Shown here: piece by piece, positions 37,335 through 50,000 of the stretch
Position numbering within the stretch: the first letter of the stretch is position 1
Layout: each line of letters begins with the position of its first letter
Assembly: GCA_011109175.1 (NCBI GenBank)
Contig: RDEW01000006.1
Location: 843,232-907,231 of the forward strand
Origin: Dicyema japonicum
Taxonomy: Eukaryota > Dicyemida > Rhombozoa > Dicyemidae
Reading direction: 5' to 3'
Length of the DNA: 64,000 bases
The notes under the pieces: generated by a model
What the model was told of the DNA's origin: nothing
The model's database searches: none
What the model saw: only the letters and a program-made list of their open reading frames with translations
Made by a program: the position numbers and the translations under genes

Positions 37335-38215
37335 AACACGGGCACTCCACAAGGAGACTCTCTTTCTCCTCTACTATTCACAATTTATTTGGAAGCCGCT
37401 ATGAGGGAACTTAGACCGTATACCAAGGAAAGACGGAAGAAGTAATCTACGCGGACGATGTAGACCTAATTTCTGAAGACAAAGAGGTCCTGGAAAACCT
37501 ATTAGAAAAAGCACCAGATGTACTAGGGAAATGGTTTCTTACTGTGAACAGAGAAACAGAACTCACAGAGATATAAAGGATGAGTAACGTCCTAGAAGAA
37601 AAGTGGCGACAAGTAAAGATACTCGGTTCACTTATGAAAGATAGCGAAGATATTTTACGTAGGAAAACTCAAGCCAATGTTGCGTTATATAAACTGAAGA
37701 ATTTATAGCTCAATCAAAAATGCATCGACACGAAAATGAGAATCTTACTATACGACTCATTCATAAAACCCATACTTTTATATAACGCTAAAACTTAGGC
37801 GACCTCATCAGCGGATATGGAAAATCTAGACTCGTTCCACAGAGGTCAGCTGAGAAAAATAACAGGAATTACTTGGCCTACGAGAATATCGAGGAATGCT
37901 TTATATAAGATATGCAGCACTAGACCTATCAGCTTAGAAGTACTGGAATCTCGATGATAGCTCTTCGGACACGTGCTGAGGATGGAATTAACATCCCCAC
38001 CGAACATATCTATGGAAACATACTATGTTAATCAAGAAGGCCTCTATCGTGGAAGACCAAGAACAACACTGCCAATAGTCTTACAAAAAGACCCAAAAAA
38101 ATCTAATAAATGCCGACGACCTAGACAACATGAGAGCCTTGGCTAGGAACAGGGGAGCATGGAAAAGGATGACATCTAACCTTGTTTCTTTTGCTGCACA
38201 TGCGGAGCTATAATT
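37335..38215 (+). mobile_element. LINE family A: RT block through C-terminal tail (A6)
   Basis: NTGTPQGDSLSPLLFTIYLEAAMREL (block B), an IYADDVDLISEDKE-type catalytic box (~37450-37480), a KILGSLMKDSEDI-like piece, SFIKPILLYN, LDSFHRGQLRKI, and the tail GRPRTTLPIVL...NADDLDNMRALARNRGAWKRM. These are the parts of the family following the RT. Stops and frameshifts throughout. Confidence 0.8.
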
Positions 38216-38279
38216 AGTATGGCTCTCGTGAAGTGCTTAAATAATAATAAACCCCCGACATATTAGCGACAATACCCCT

Positions 38280-38940
38280 TATTTATTTTTATTTATTTAA
38301 CTCCAAGACCACCAAGAAAGATAGGTCAAAACTAACTAATTAGGTGATCCCAGCCTCCAACAACATCCGAACTCTCTTCGTCTGGTTTTCTGATGACTCA
38401 ACCGCATTCCGGAAGCGCCTTCTTCTCCTTCTGCAAATGAATTCAATCGGCGTGCACTTTTTTTATAACCGACCGAAATTCCTCTGCATGGACCACCTTT
38501 TCCTTGAGTGGGGTTCCCAGTTCCTTGCAAAAAACTTAAGAAACCCTAGCCATTTCTCACCGTCGCTATGGAGTCTGATTGTATTTCCCTCATGATCTTC
38601 CGTCTGAGAGAATTCACACGCTTCACCCTCGTAGAAGGAATGGCGAATCTCCAGGCAGAACAGGCATATTCAATCGTCGGCGCAATAACTTGGAGACATA
38701 CTTTGCTGATACAAGCAGTAGGAGGAAGGGGATCTTCTTTACGATGGCTTTTAGGACGTTCCATTTTGAAGACCTTTGGTTAGCACCTCCTCCGTGTGAC
38801 TGGCAAACGTCATCAGAGAGTCGAAAGTTACTCAAGGATCTTCTGAATTCCTGTATAAGAGAACGGATTGTTTCCGAGAAATATCTCAAGTCCAGCTTTA
38901 AATCTTCTGTCCGTAGTAAATAGCGTGAACTGAGACTTTA
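38280..38940 (-). mobile_element. LINE family B C-terminus and 3' end (B10)
   Basis: Minus reading ends ...RVRMLLEAGIT-stop at ~38345, followed by a CTTGGTGGTCTTGGAGTTAA tail and TAAA units. Upstream pieces include VSAKYVSKLLRRRLNMPVLPGD and a TFDSLMTFASH-like segment. Same 3' terminus as B4, B8 and B13. Confidence 0.75.
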
Positions 38941-39579
38941 ATGCAGACACAAATACCCCTTATGTGTACAGGAAGTTCGGTAATTTCTGTTTTATCTAGA
39001 AAGGTTCCAATATTGTAATTCTATTCCCTGAAAGTATTTAAAACTATCCACATGAGAGTATAATAAAAAGGATTGCGTAACAACTGCGCCATGGAGCCGA
39101 GGGCGGTATCTTGGTTGGGATTTAACATGCATGGACACTTTCTTTGATGAATTTTGATTAAGTCATCGTTGCATGTGGGTTCCGTATCGAGCACTGATGA
39201 ATATATGAAAAGGAGGAAGTATCACGGCATTGTGAGTGGCCCGAGCACGCCTGATGTTATTATGTTAATCGAACGGTTTGTGGGGAATCGGAAGGGTGAA
39301 CCTAGAATGACGCGATGGGTTTTCCAGAACATTGGGCTCGCGATTATGAGAAATAACTCCCTTTGCTTGCCAATGCCTGCAAGTCATAATGGAGACCTGT
39401 CATAAAGACTTTATTTTATGTTAATAAATTGTTTTCCATAAAAAGGATTTAAATTTTGAATGTTTATGCTTGAAAGTTTGCTGATGGTTGAAATAACGGG
39501 TGCAGATTATTATTATAGGCACGTACGCGATGCCAAGATCATGACAAAGCATGTGCAACACGAAAAGTTAACAATCTAA
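38941..39579 (+). repeat. Dispersed repeat E segment and flanks
   Basis: 39318-39400 aligns with 34676-34745. The remainder is unassigned; an 83-codon plus frame at 39154-39405 overlaps the repeat and is not considered coding. Confidence 0.5.
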
Positions 39580-39840
39580 TTAACATCGCCCATCTTTTTC
39601 GATCCGTAGCATATCTAGATCGTCCCAATCTTTAAGGAACTCTCCAATCCTCTTGAGATCTTCATCTAGAATAACCGGCAGTGTTGTCTTCGGCCGGCCG
39701 CGAAACGAGAAGCTTCTAAGACAAAATACTCCTCCATTGCTATGTTGTGAAGGTCCCCATATCGTGGCGGAGTATGTGTTCAAAGAGCCTCCATCTTGAA
39801 TCTGTAATATCACATGATATTGGCTTAGTTCCTGTTCTCT
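39580..39840 (-). mobile_element. LINE family A C-terminal fragment (A7)
   Basis: GGVFCLRSFSFRGRPKTTLPVILDEDLKRIGEFL...DDLDMLR is the family A tail. The conserved NRxxW end is missing. Confidence 0.7.
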
Positions 39841-40140
39841 CTTAAGATTTCGGACGGCATTTTTAAAAAGCTTCGAGAAGAAAGGAGTGCTCGAGATGAT
39901 TTCTGTGAAAAGAATTCAACTTTTCGAGTTCCTGCCTTGTACATGCCATGTACCGGCATTATATTAATAGGATTGGCCTCATTAGGCATTGTATAGTCTC
40001 ATTCGAGTTTTAGGGTCAAGCCCTTTGTGCAGAAGCCAGGTCTTCTTCATTTTGTTAAAAGCGACATTAGTTGCAGATTAATGAATTTAAATCCACGTGC
40101 TTATATAAGAGAAAATTTGAACTCAACAAAGTTTTCATTC

Positions 40141-40335
40141 GTGAACGTTAAATTAGAAAAATCTAAGTTATGCCAAGATGAGGTCCTTGTTGGAGTGCTT
40201 TGGGATCACGCGAATAGTTAGTTGGCCATTGCGTCGGTTCACGTATATTGCTAGTTGTTACGGGATCTCGCTTCAGTGGCAGATGTCCCCTTTGAGGACA
40301 GTAGAGTTACTCGCAAGATAGCATGGTTAACCCTC
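40141..40335 (+). repeat. Dispersed repeat E, compact copy
   Basis: Contains, within 200 bp, the three segments that are spread over 35650-36930 in the other copy. Confidence 0.65.
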
Positions 40336-40439
40336 ATTAATAAGGTTGTCCTTACCACTACTCATCGATCTAAACTCACTCTGTAGATGGAATTAATAAT
40401 CACTATCTCCTGAGAGAACAATTGTTGCTTCCATTGATA

Positions 40440-40790
40440 TTTATACATCTTTCAGCTTAACATCCAGACATTGACCAACAAGATCCTCGACACGGAGATC
40501 CGTACTGGTTAATGTCGTGGTTGTTCACATTCCTTGGACGTTCCTTCATTATGTCAACTCACTCACGCTACTTACCTAATTGAGTTCCCTAAGGATTAGT
40601 TCTTTCTCCAGCTCTTTTTAATCTATATTTATCCAATCCTCCTCGGTGGACCGTAATCTCTTCTACCGCCAAATCATTTATAATTGTTTTTAAACCTTAT
40701 CGTCTCCAGTTTAACCTAGAACCCATGCTGCTTCTTAATAATACTCATCTTCCTGTGGTCAAAAAACCCAAATTATTGTGTCACGGTCCG
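40440..40790 (+). mobile_element. LINE family B reverse transcriptase fragment (B11)
   Basis: LVLSPALFNLYLS (block B region) and FNLEPMLLLNN are recognisable among stops. The YADD box is lost (reads STAKSFII). Confidence 0.55.
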
Positions 40791-40829
40791 TTAGTGTAAC
40801 TATGTCGTTGGTGATCCCCAACTCTATAA

Positions 40830-41090
40830 AATTTTTATCTTTTTATATGATAATAATAGGCTTTGTCAAAAATATCATAGAATATCAATCCATAGTGAAC
40901 ATTCTAAATGGTGATCATGTACAGACATCTTCAAGACAAGCGAAATACAAATTAATAAAAAAATCCGAGAAATTTTTTGTCATTGATGGTCGACTATACC
41001 TCAAAGACGGAAAATTTGAAAACCTGATAGACACTAAATCCCTATGCAGACTTCAGCCGCTGTTCTTCAGATAGACACAACGTTTATCAA
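40830..41090 (+). mobile_element. Integrase-bearing retroelement, N-terminal part (D2a)
   Basis: QAKYKLIKKSEKFFVIDGRLYLKDGKF resembles the segment preceding the H2C2 zinc domain of gypsy/BEL/Ginger-type integrases ('kk.KxFxxxdGxLYxK'). The HHCC part is not intact. It is separated from the integrase core by LINE B12. Confidence 0.5.
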
Positions 41091-41639
41091 ACGAAATATG
41101 ATTTTTCTATTGGAAATGAGGTATTTTTAGTGAATAAATTTAGATACGAGTTTTAAAGGATCATGGCTAAAGTTGAGCAGATTTGAATCTCCAAATGAAG
41201 AGCTAAGTAAAATTACTCAAATTTTGTCTAAAAACCGAATAGAAGTTTATTTAATTTTTATCACCGATTAAGGCAGGATCAGGAGAATTGAAAATAGTCA
41301 ACATGAATCAAGTCAAGAAAATATAGACTAAAAAAATTCTTGATTTTTGATTAGGAAACCAATTAATGTTGATTTAATGACAGGTAACATGTCGTAAATT
41401 TTTTGATTTTTGATTAGAAACGACAGGTGACATGTTGATTGACAGGTGAAATGTAACCTGGATGGGTAGCCAGTGCGGGACGCGACATAATATCTAAAAT
41501 CACTAAATATGATGTTTTTGATAAGATTTATGCCATTTTTAGATATGTATGTTTCTCATCTGTGGGTTAAGTAACCCCGGCCTCACTAACTTGTAGGAGA
41601 CTATTAAGTAGGACGCAGCAGATGCCGGTCGCTCCCATA
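41091..41639. other. Spacer within the D2 element region
   Basis: Contains an imperfect direct repeat around 41340-41450 (TTGATTTTTGATTAG and GACAGGT(A/G)ACATGT units). No coding signal. Confidence 0.4.
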
Positions 41640-42330
41640 GATCGATCACTCCTGGCATTTTAGACGAACGTTGTGCACAGGCCAGTACACGTGAAGACTA
41701 AAGACTTTACTCCGTTGACGTCAACAAAGCTTTTGACTGTGTCAAAGAGGATTCTTACTAAGAAAATTTACCAAAGATCCCTAGAAAGCTTAAGCTCTGG
41801 TTAGCAAACTCCCTTAGCGGTTGGAGGGAAGGCATCTTCATTGAACAGTCAAGATCTATTTCCAAGATTCTTCCAATGGTGTTCCCCACGGATCCCCTTT
41901 GTCTTCATACTACTCAATCTATTCATGGCGGATCTTCCCAAGCCCGAGGTCCGAAATGATACTTTTCTGACGATATCGTCCCGTGATCGGGATACTTCGA
42001 GATTGCAACAAAATCTGGACAATGGTGTTATCCCGTTCAGAAAATCCCAAAAGATCCTTGGGGTGATTTTTGAAATGCACATGTCATTCTCTCTTCATGT
42101 TGAAAATGTAATTACAAAATGTGAAAAAACTGATGTGCTGAGATCTGGATTATGGAAGATCGGACGAACCATGCATTTCTTATGCATGTTCCATCTCGGG
42201 TCTATTCGAGGCTAGCCGAACAAGAGCCTCCAGAATTACAGAAACGATGGACTTCTGGAGAGTCCCAGTTTCCGATGCCTCTAGAATCTGGAACGTGCCG
42301 TCGTGACTAGAAAGATTCGTGCTTGTGTGG
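41640..42330 (+). mobile_element. LINE family B reverse transcriptase fragment (B12)
   Basis: VNKAFDCVKED-like (catalytic Asp block, ~41720), PRIPFVFILLNLFMADLPKPE (block B onwards), RKSQKILGVIFEMHMSFSLHVENVITKCEK. Frameshifted. It lies inside the integrase element D2. Confidence 0.7.
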
Positions 42331-42539
42331 GGTTGAGGGAGGAGCATCGGGCCAATAAACAAAACAGAAAAAGCAAACAAAAACAGAGATCTAAGGACAC
42401 TCATTGAAGAATAATAACAAAAATCAGGAAATTACAAAAAACACCAATTAGAAATAGTTGACAAACCCTATCTGAAAATCTCGATAATTTGAGAGAGTTG
42501 CAAAGAAGAGAGGCACCTGTAAGGTGTGGAACAGAATTG

Positions 42540-43230
42540 TCATTTATGCGGCACAAAAGGAGCTTAATTAACTTTATGACTTATCGGGAGTGCAATTATT
42601 AATAAGGGCTTATATTTTACGTTTTTTGTGAAGAACACGAATTAGTGAGAAAAACAATAGAGGTGTCCTTAAAGTCACAATTTATTAGTCAGAACATAAT
42701 TTAATCACTTCAATAGAGACCCACTATTTTCAAAAATGAGCTGAAGTATTACAGGGTTGGTAGGAATTTGATTGAGATAGTTATCTCAAATTGTGCATTT
42801 TGTCAAGTATTTTGTTTTTTTGTTCCCACAGTCAAAAAAATACTGAGCACGAAACCGCCTATAACACCGATCTTAGCTAAAAAGGGTCGCTATATTGCTG
42901 ACTTAATCGAGCTAAGGAGATACTCAGAAATGAATGATGGATATTCATGGATATGATTTACTGATGTTAGAGTTTAGATTTTGTTGTTGGACTCTCAAAA
43001 TATATTATGTTGAGCTGGCTAAAAATAAACGAGTCGAAGAAATTGTAGCCCTTTTCAAAAATATGCTTTTTATGTAGGATCACCATTGATCTTGCGTAGA
43101 GGATTTATACAGAAAACACTCCATAAAAAATATCCGAGGTTGGTCATTCATTAGGACGATCCTAAACTATGTTTCCCCAAACTGGGCCCCATGTATATCA
43201 CTCTCCTCCTATAAAAGTTTCAGCAGGACA
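42540..43230 (+). mobile_element. Integrase core fragment (D2b)
   Basis: YYRVGRNLIEIVISNCAFCQVF...PPITPILAKKGRYIADLIELRRYSEMNDGYSWI, then shifted ILLLDSQNIYYVELAKNKRVEEIVALFKNMLF. The pattern 'V..C..CQ ... D.I.(M/L)R.yS..N.GY.WI' is the zinc-domain end and DDE core start of Ginger/gypsy-type integrases. The first catalytic Asp is visible (YIADLIELR). Decayed. Confidence 0.65.
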
Positions 43231-43249
43231 AAAATTCAGAACTGAGAGC

Positions 43250-43500
43250 TATAACTGACTGTTTGAAATATCTCACGTTGGGCACTTACTTGGGAGTCGA
43301 AGATCCTGCCTTTGAGTGACCACCTTGAAATGAGAAGCTTACAATATATCAGACAATCCCTTGACCCAAACCACCCAACCTTCCCATCAGTTAAATCCAC
43401 TAACCGCAAACACATATGGACAACCTTCACTAATCTCCAAAGAGCATTCAGAAAAATTCTCCCTCCGCCAAAAGACGAAACTTGACCAAAAGCATACATG
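43250..43500 (+). mobile_element. Retroelement remnant, repeat family G (copy 2)
   Basis: ESKILPLSDHLEMRSLQYIRQSLDPNHPTF then NRKHIWTTFTNLQ. Related to 731-1010. Confidence 0.4.
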
Positions 43501-44080
43501 ACTTCGTATCTGAATTGCTTCTTCCGATAGTCGTCAGACTGAAACTTTCTCGTTTAAAATCATCATCTAGCTGAGAGAGTAGGTCAAGATCTCTTCTTGC
43601 TCTGGACCAACAGGGCTCGACGTGATTGTAATGGATCTCTGTGAGCGTCCTGCCTTGGAGGCCCGCTGATTTTCATTAAAACGTGCCTAAATATGAAAAG
43701 TATAAATATCTTCTTAGCCTATTGGAAATTCTTCCCAACGAATTTAAGAAATGATACATAGAGTACCAAGCTCCATCTACCAAAAAAGAATGAGCATTGC
43801 CGGGAAAATGGCGATTTCAAGCAGCTGAGAGAACCATTTCAGTTATCTGGGGTCTCTGAGTCGCGATTGCATTCCCAATTTCACAGATAACTCCTTTACT
43901 TATTTTTTCCAACCGTTCAGGGGTTTCGAAGGCGATTTTGACGAGTACTAAGTACTTATCAATTTCATTTGTCCGATAGAGTTGGAATGGGCACAAACAG
44001 CGAAGTGTTAGTAAAGGAACGTCACTCAATCAAAACGTTAATAATCCTAAAAAAATTAAATTATATTAAGAGTAGACAAA
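43501..44080 (-). other. Unassigned, one 70-codon minus frame
   Basis: 43817-44029 (minus) encodes CPFQLYRTNEIDKYLVLVKIAFETPERLEKI and ends at 43817. I do not recognise it. It lies directly downstream of the PIEZO stop but is not part of the PIEZO C-terminus, which ends at 44081. Confidence 0.3.
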
Positions 44081-47000
44081 TCAATTGCTTGTAAATCTAA
44101 TAAGTAATTCTGGAGATCGGTATATCATAATAAGTGTGGCATACAGATATTCCTCCAATTCAAGTTCCCCAAATTCCCTTGCATTGGAGATATCAGTACA
44201 TAACTGTATTATACCGTCCACATTAGGCAATTGATGGTACATAATTTTTTTCGGCGCCTCAACAATGTAAGTACGCATAAAACGAGAAATTACAATGACG
44301 ACGTAGGCATACAAACCAATTATTCTTAATTTAAATAACCAAACTCACCCAAAATTTGTTATAACGGAATAGCTTTTCGATGAAATACGAGAACTAAACG
44401 CCAAAAAGTGAATTTTCGAAGAATTTTCAACACTCAATTCCCACCATTCCTCTCGGTTATCCGTTTTATACGAATTTACGGCAACATTGCTCCAAAAATC
44501 ATCCCGACTATTAACACCAGATGGCATCCAACCGGGATAACTGCACCCATCTTTGTTAATAACAATATATTTGGGGAGGAAACGATCCAATGTGCTACAA
44601 ATAAAAAAAGCAGTACAATGAAAAATTCCCATTCAAGCTAAGATTGCTTGCGAGTTCTAGTCGGTTTATAGTATTTACTGATTATGTGAATTTACAGTGA
44701 GCAATGTAATATTGGTTTTTGGCGAAGCTTCATACTTACAAATAAGAGGTACCGGTCAATGGTGATGTCAACCTGGAATGAAAGGGGATCAACTGATTTC
44801 AGCACATTAATGATGTTATCACGACCAAAGTTCTTTATGGTCCAGTAGGATGTCCTATTTGTGTGGAATATTAGATAGAGACGTCCTCTGGTGAATACTG
44901 ACTGACAAAGTGTCTCTAAGCGTAAACACTTGAATAAACCGGTAAAGTCAATTCAGAGTACTCTAAAGCGGTGAACGGCCGAATATCATCGTCTGTTACT
45001 TTAAGAAGCGACTAAATTAACAAAAAGCTAGCAACCTCAAATTGTGTCAAAGAAAACTTCAAAGTGGCCAGTTTTGGTGGAGCCGGGTCGAGAATATTAA
45101 ACGAAAAGAGGAGCAGGGGAAACCAGACAATCAGAATAATAAATATGATAAGAAATCCACCAGTAAGGAACTTGTACAGGCTTCCCAGAGCCTCTCCAGC
45201 ATATTGAACATAACGCTATAAATAAGCCAAAAGCATACGTTTTCCTGCTGTCTATAGCACTTGATAACAAATGCCTCTTCGTATATATTCTGAACCTGAA
45301 TCCAATCAAACAAGGAGAGTGATGTCCTCGTGAGGGCCCAATCCATAGTCATTCTAATTTCATGCAAAAAGGGAATCACCATGTATCTAAAATATAATAG
45401 AATACCAACATCTTATAAAAGACAAGTAGAGTGTACGTGTATTGCCTGGTAAAGAAGAGTCTCAGAATTTGTCTGGGGTAGTTACTACGGATCTGCATGG
45501 CCGATATGAACAAATAAATGGATTTGAAAACGTACCACAGCATAGCAGGAATATTTTTATCAATCGGTCTAGCAATAATAAACTCCACAACATCTTAGTA
45601 GTCCATGGGAGAATGATAAATATCCACACGTGCACACCCAGGACAGTGACGACGTAAAATATAAGCTTTTTTATAACAGATTTGTTCAAATAAATTATTC
45701 GATCGACAACGATTAGGAAGAACTCAACAATCAGCAGAATCAAGAAAGTAACGGGGATCTAGGCATTACAAGCACATTACTCTATTGGACAAAATATATT
45801 GCTGAACTTGGGTTTGGGATTCCTAAAATGTGAATGACAAACAAACATATTGACTGAATCCCCAAAAACCGAATATTGAAACGACCAATGTTAAAAAGTC
45901 AAAAATGAACATTCCAAAGTAATAGTCACGTTCAATAAGCACGACTGGCTGAATCACATTCTCATATAAAGAACAGAACAATCTTGTGCTCACTAAAACT
46001 CAATACTGCGTTATTCTGTTTGATTTCATGGTTCCATCAGTTTGGTCATTCACGGATGTTGGTTCTACATTCGTTGGTTCCACGTCTGGTAGATCCACAT
46101 CTGCTTGCTCAGAGTTACCCAAATGTTGACTATTCACCTCTTCTGAGGATGCAAATAAAAATTACCATTTTGATTGACCTCATTTTCTTGTTGAGTATTC
46201 ATTGATTCCTCATTCCAAAGTCCAGTGTGCTAGGAATATAAAAATCAGCAACCTGTAAGCCTAACCTGTGAAAGTAAAGGATAGAAAGCAGAAAAATATC
46301 AAAGGCAATCAAATCAGTGATGGAAGAAGGGGAAAATAGAATACTCTCCACGGACATCTGTGACTGGGACAACAGAGAACTGTCCATTAAATACCTGAGA
46401 ATGAATTTGCAGGAAATAACTCCCTATCCAGTAAAACCACGTCAATACAGTAGTAAAGTATATTGAAATCATCCAAAACATCCTACTGGGACGCGGAGAC
46501 TTCAAGAAAGCATACAAAAAGAGAATCAATGAAAATGGAATGGAAAATGGAAGAGGGTTGACCAGCTGATTAAGTCCAATAATGAAATAGCAGAGGTACT
46601 CCGTCTGTGAGGTCAGGAAACGTAAAAAGTGCATTAAAGTATTGGAGAACAAATCCCAACTACTGGAAAATCAAACAAGTCAGTACTCGAAGAAATTGAG
46701 GTTCCTTTTAAATTGGCAAAAATCTTCATCCTCAGTCTCAACCTCTGTGTATAGACTCCGAAACTATCAAATAAGGATAACTAAAACCGCCATTCTCTTA
46801 ATCTTGTACACTTCCCTCTGAAAAGAGAATGGAAGAATCACACAGTTTGAGTAATCCAAGCACAACTCCCTCAATTTCCACAAAAAATTATTGATGAATA
46901 TCTGTTAACTCACAACTACATACCTTTCCACTTTCTCTATTTCTAATTACTATCGAAATCGGAGATTCTGTTTCTGTTTCCTTATCTCCACTTGTCTGTT

Positions 47001-50000
47001 GTTAACACGCATATATAACCTTTTCATTCCTCATCTTTTGGTTATGAGAAATCAAAAATTCAAAAAATTCAGTGTTCCAAGATCTGATGACTAAAAGTAG
47101 AATAAACGTGAACCCTCAAAATGAGTCACCGGCACACGGTCGTTGTGTTTATGTACATTCTCTTGAATATTTTGAATGTTATTCTTAATTTCGTTAAAGA
47201 CACGATCAGCCTCGATTTTTTCCTTTTCATTCTTTTCCCTTTTCATTTTTTCAATTTCCATAAATTTACTAAACGTCACAACAACAGGCATAACCTGGGA
47301 GCCAAGGAAATGTTTACACTCTGATCATACATGAGATAGTAGAACGATGACGAACGGAATATATTTCTCTGAAGACTAAGAAGGAGAAAGCACGAAATGT
47401 CCAGTCCAATGTGGGAGAAGGGGAAATCTAATAATATAGCACAGAGGTTACAAGTAATTATCCTAAGCCGGTACATTTGATCAAAAATGCTATATTTATC
47501 CCCGAGGAACGAATAGCACCCCTAAAATGTATAAAAATATCATACAGCAATCACTACTTTGATACTTATAGCCAAGAAAACTAGGAAAGTTGTGGTATTC
47601 CACCTAATATAAGCAGGCAATAAACTGTCTTATCAGTGTCGGAATATGCTTGTGCATCAAGTTGGAGTAGAAGACAACCATGCTGAGGCTTGATGATAAA
47701 TACAGAAGGGAAATGAGCGATAGATCGGTGAATGTAGTCGCCAACATGAAAACTAAGCCCAAATACGGACTTACTGTCAAAAAAGCACATTTTGTAAAGT
47801 CAAAAACATTCCTTTAATGATAAACAAGACAAACCGTTTATTCGACACGAAATCATGCCGTTTTACGATATCAACGCCAATCTGATAAGTCTGAGTCTGA
47901 GAAATGAAAACGCTGCCAAATTTCTTGATAATTGAGTCCAGAATGGCGAAGTAAAACCAAATTATAGAATCGACTGGCAATAATGCACATAAATACCATA
48001 AAATGATGGAGAAAATAGGTCAAAATCGTAAGATGGAAGCATCATCCATTTATGTACTGATAGAGAAAGTCGACTCCACGGGTACTCTAGAGTCATCCCC
48101 CATATTACCCATGCAAGAAATTGGAGGGAATCCACAAAACGACCAAATATTGTACAGAATTACAAAAGAGAGGATTGTGTTGAATACTCGCCAACAAAGA
48201 ATAAGACCTTGGGCGGGGCAAAATGTGACGAAAATAAGGACAATCAAATAAACCACGGAAATGAGATCAGAGTGAAGATATACTCCAAGGCAGAGGAAAC
48301 ACTGCCCAAACTACAACTAAATCAAGTCAAATTACGAATAATCCATTTTTAACAATTGCAAATTCGATGATATATTTTAAAGTCTGAGAAAAGCTCGTGC
48401 AGTCAGTAAAAATATTTATGTCTTCAAAAATCCTCTTTTTTACTGGATGACTGACTACTCTTCGCTGAAAATTGAAGAAGGCCTGGACAGTGGCCACAGC
48501 CAGCACAACAAAGTCCACCTAAAATTAATAGGGAAAACAACAGGGACACGACTTTGCTTCGAAACTCCGAACCATTTCGCCGAATTGTTGTTAAAATTGG
48601 TTAAATTGATTAAATTCTTATAAAATGACAAAAATTAATACAGGACAGTTGAAAATGAACATATTTTCATCCACAACGGGAATTGAATAGACAAATTTGA
48701 CGAAAATGATTGTAATGGACCAAAACATCATAATCATCCCCAAGTATTTGTCGATTTTGTGAAAGTGGAAGTACAACATGATGGCGACAATATAGGACAG
48801 ACTTATGGGGGAGTGCTATAGGAGTCGCAAGAAGATTAAACCTCGTAGCAAGACACCAAAATAGCAGTAATGATGACAAGTGAGTTTATGTGAAGACGGA
48901 AAAGCAAATGCACAATATTAAGAACAGATTTTATGTTTTCGATAAGCCAGTGCATACAAGTCGATCCTTAAATTTGATAAACTGACCACCTGGACAAAAA
49001 TCGGGAGAAGGCTGGGGTTCTGAATTTCTGGGTGGTCTAAGGTTAGATTGGACAAAACTTTGTGATAAAATTAACAAATTCGTCATTGCACGAATATATT
49101 TGAATAAACAGCGCAAGAATAGAGAAGCATGGCATCATTCTAAGAATAAACAGTCTGTCTGTGTTCTCATTACTGATAAATCCAATGGCACTCAAAGTTT
49201 CCTTGTTAAGAGAAGTAGCCGTAGACCAATGTTGAAAAAAGAATCGAATTTGCATGTGTAAAGCAGAATAGTCACCATTATGGACAAAATTGTAAAAAAC
49301 CACCAGGATAATGAGAGCAAGTTAAGCCAACGTGCGGGAGCAGCCTACAATAAATCAGACAAAAACCCGAAAAAAGAAGATAAAGCCGAGTACAAACAGC
49401 AAATATAGTGAACTTATTGCGGTCGGTTCTGGGTAGTAGGCGGTCAAAAGAAGGATAAAAATTGTTACAAACCCCCACATACGTATTATGACATGAAATA
49501 CGTCTTAAATTATCAGTAACAGTACTAGAAAAGAAGTTGAGAGCAAAGTCCGTTTGGGTAGTTTCCTCTGACTCCATAAGCAGTGAACATTCTGAGCTGA
49601 GAACTCTCCTAGAAAGTTTGGCCGAGAGAGAAAAGATATAAAAGCATATAAACTACAAATAAGTGACCCAACAACTTGAGCGACAATAATCACAGTGGGG
49701 TACTTGTACCTAAAGAACCCTATCTCAACAAAATGTGGGACAGTTTCGTTATACGAGGACCACTTTGGAAAAACCTGAAAATGAGTAATGTAAGTCATTG
49801 TGAGTAGAATAAAGGACAATGACCACGAGTTTTGATATCATGGCATAGGAGATCGCGTTCTTGCAGGCAACAAAGTCCATGAGAAGGAAAAATAGGGCGA
49901 TCCAGCCATGGCAAAAAACACCCAACAACTAAAAATAGTACAACAGGCATACAAGCATCGTCACGAGAGACAGAATATGAAAGTTTTTGGAAAGAAACTG

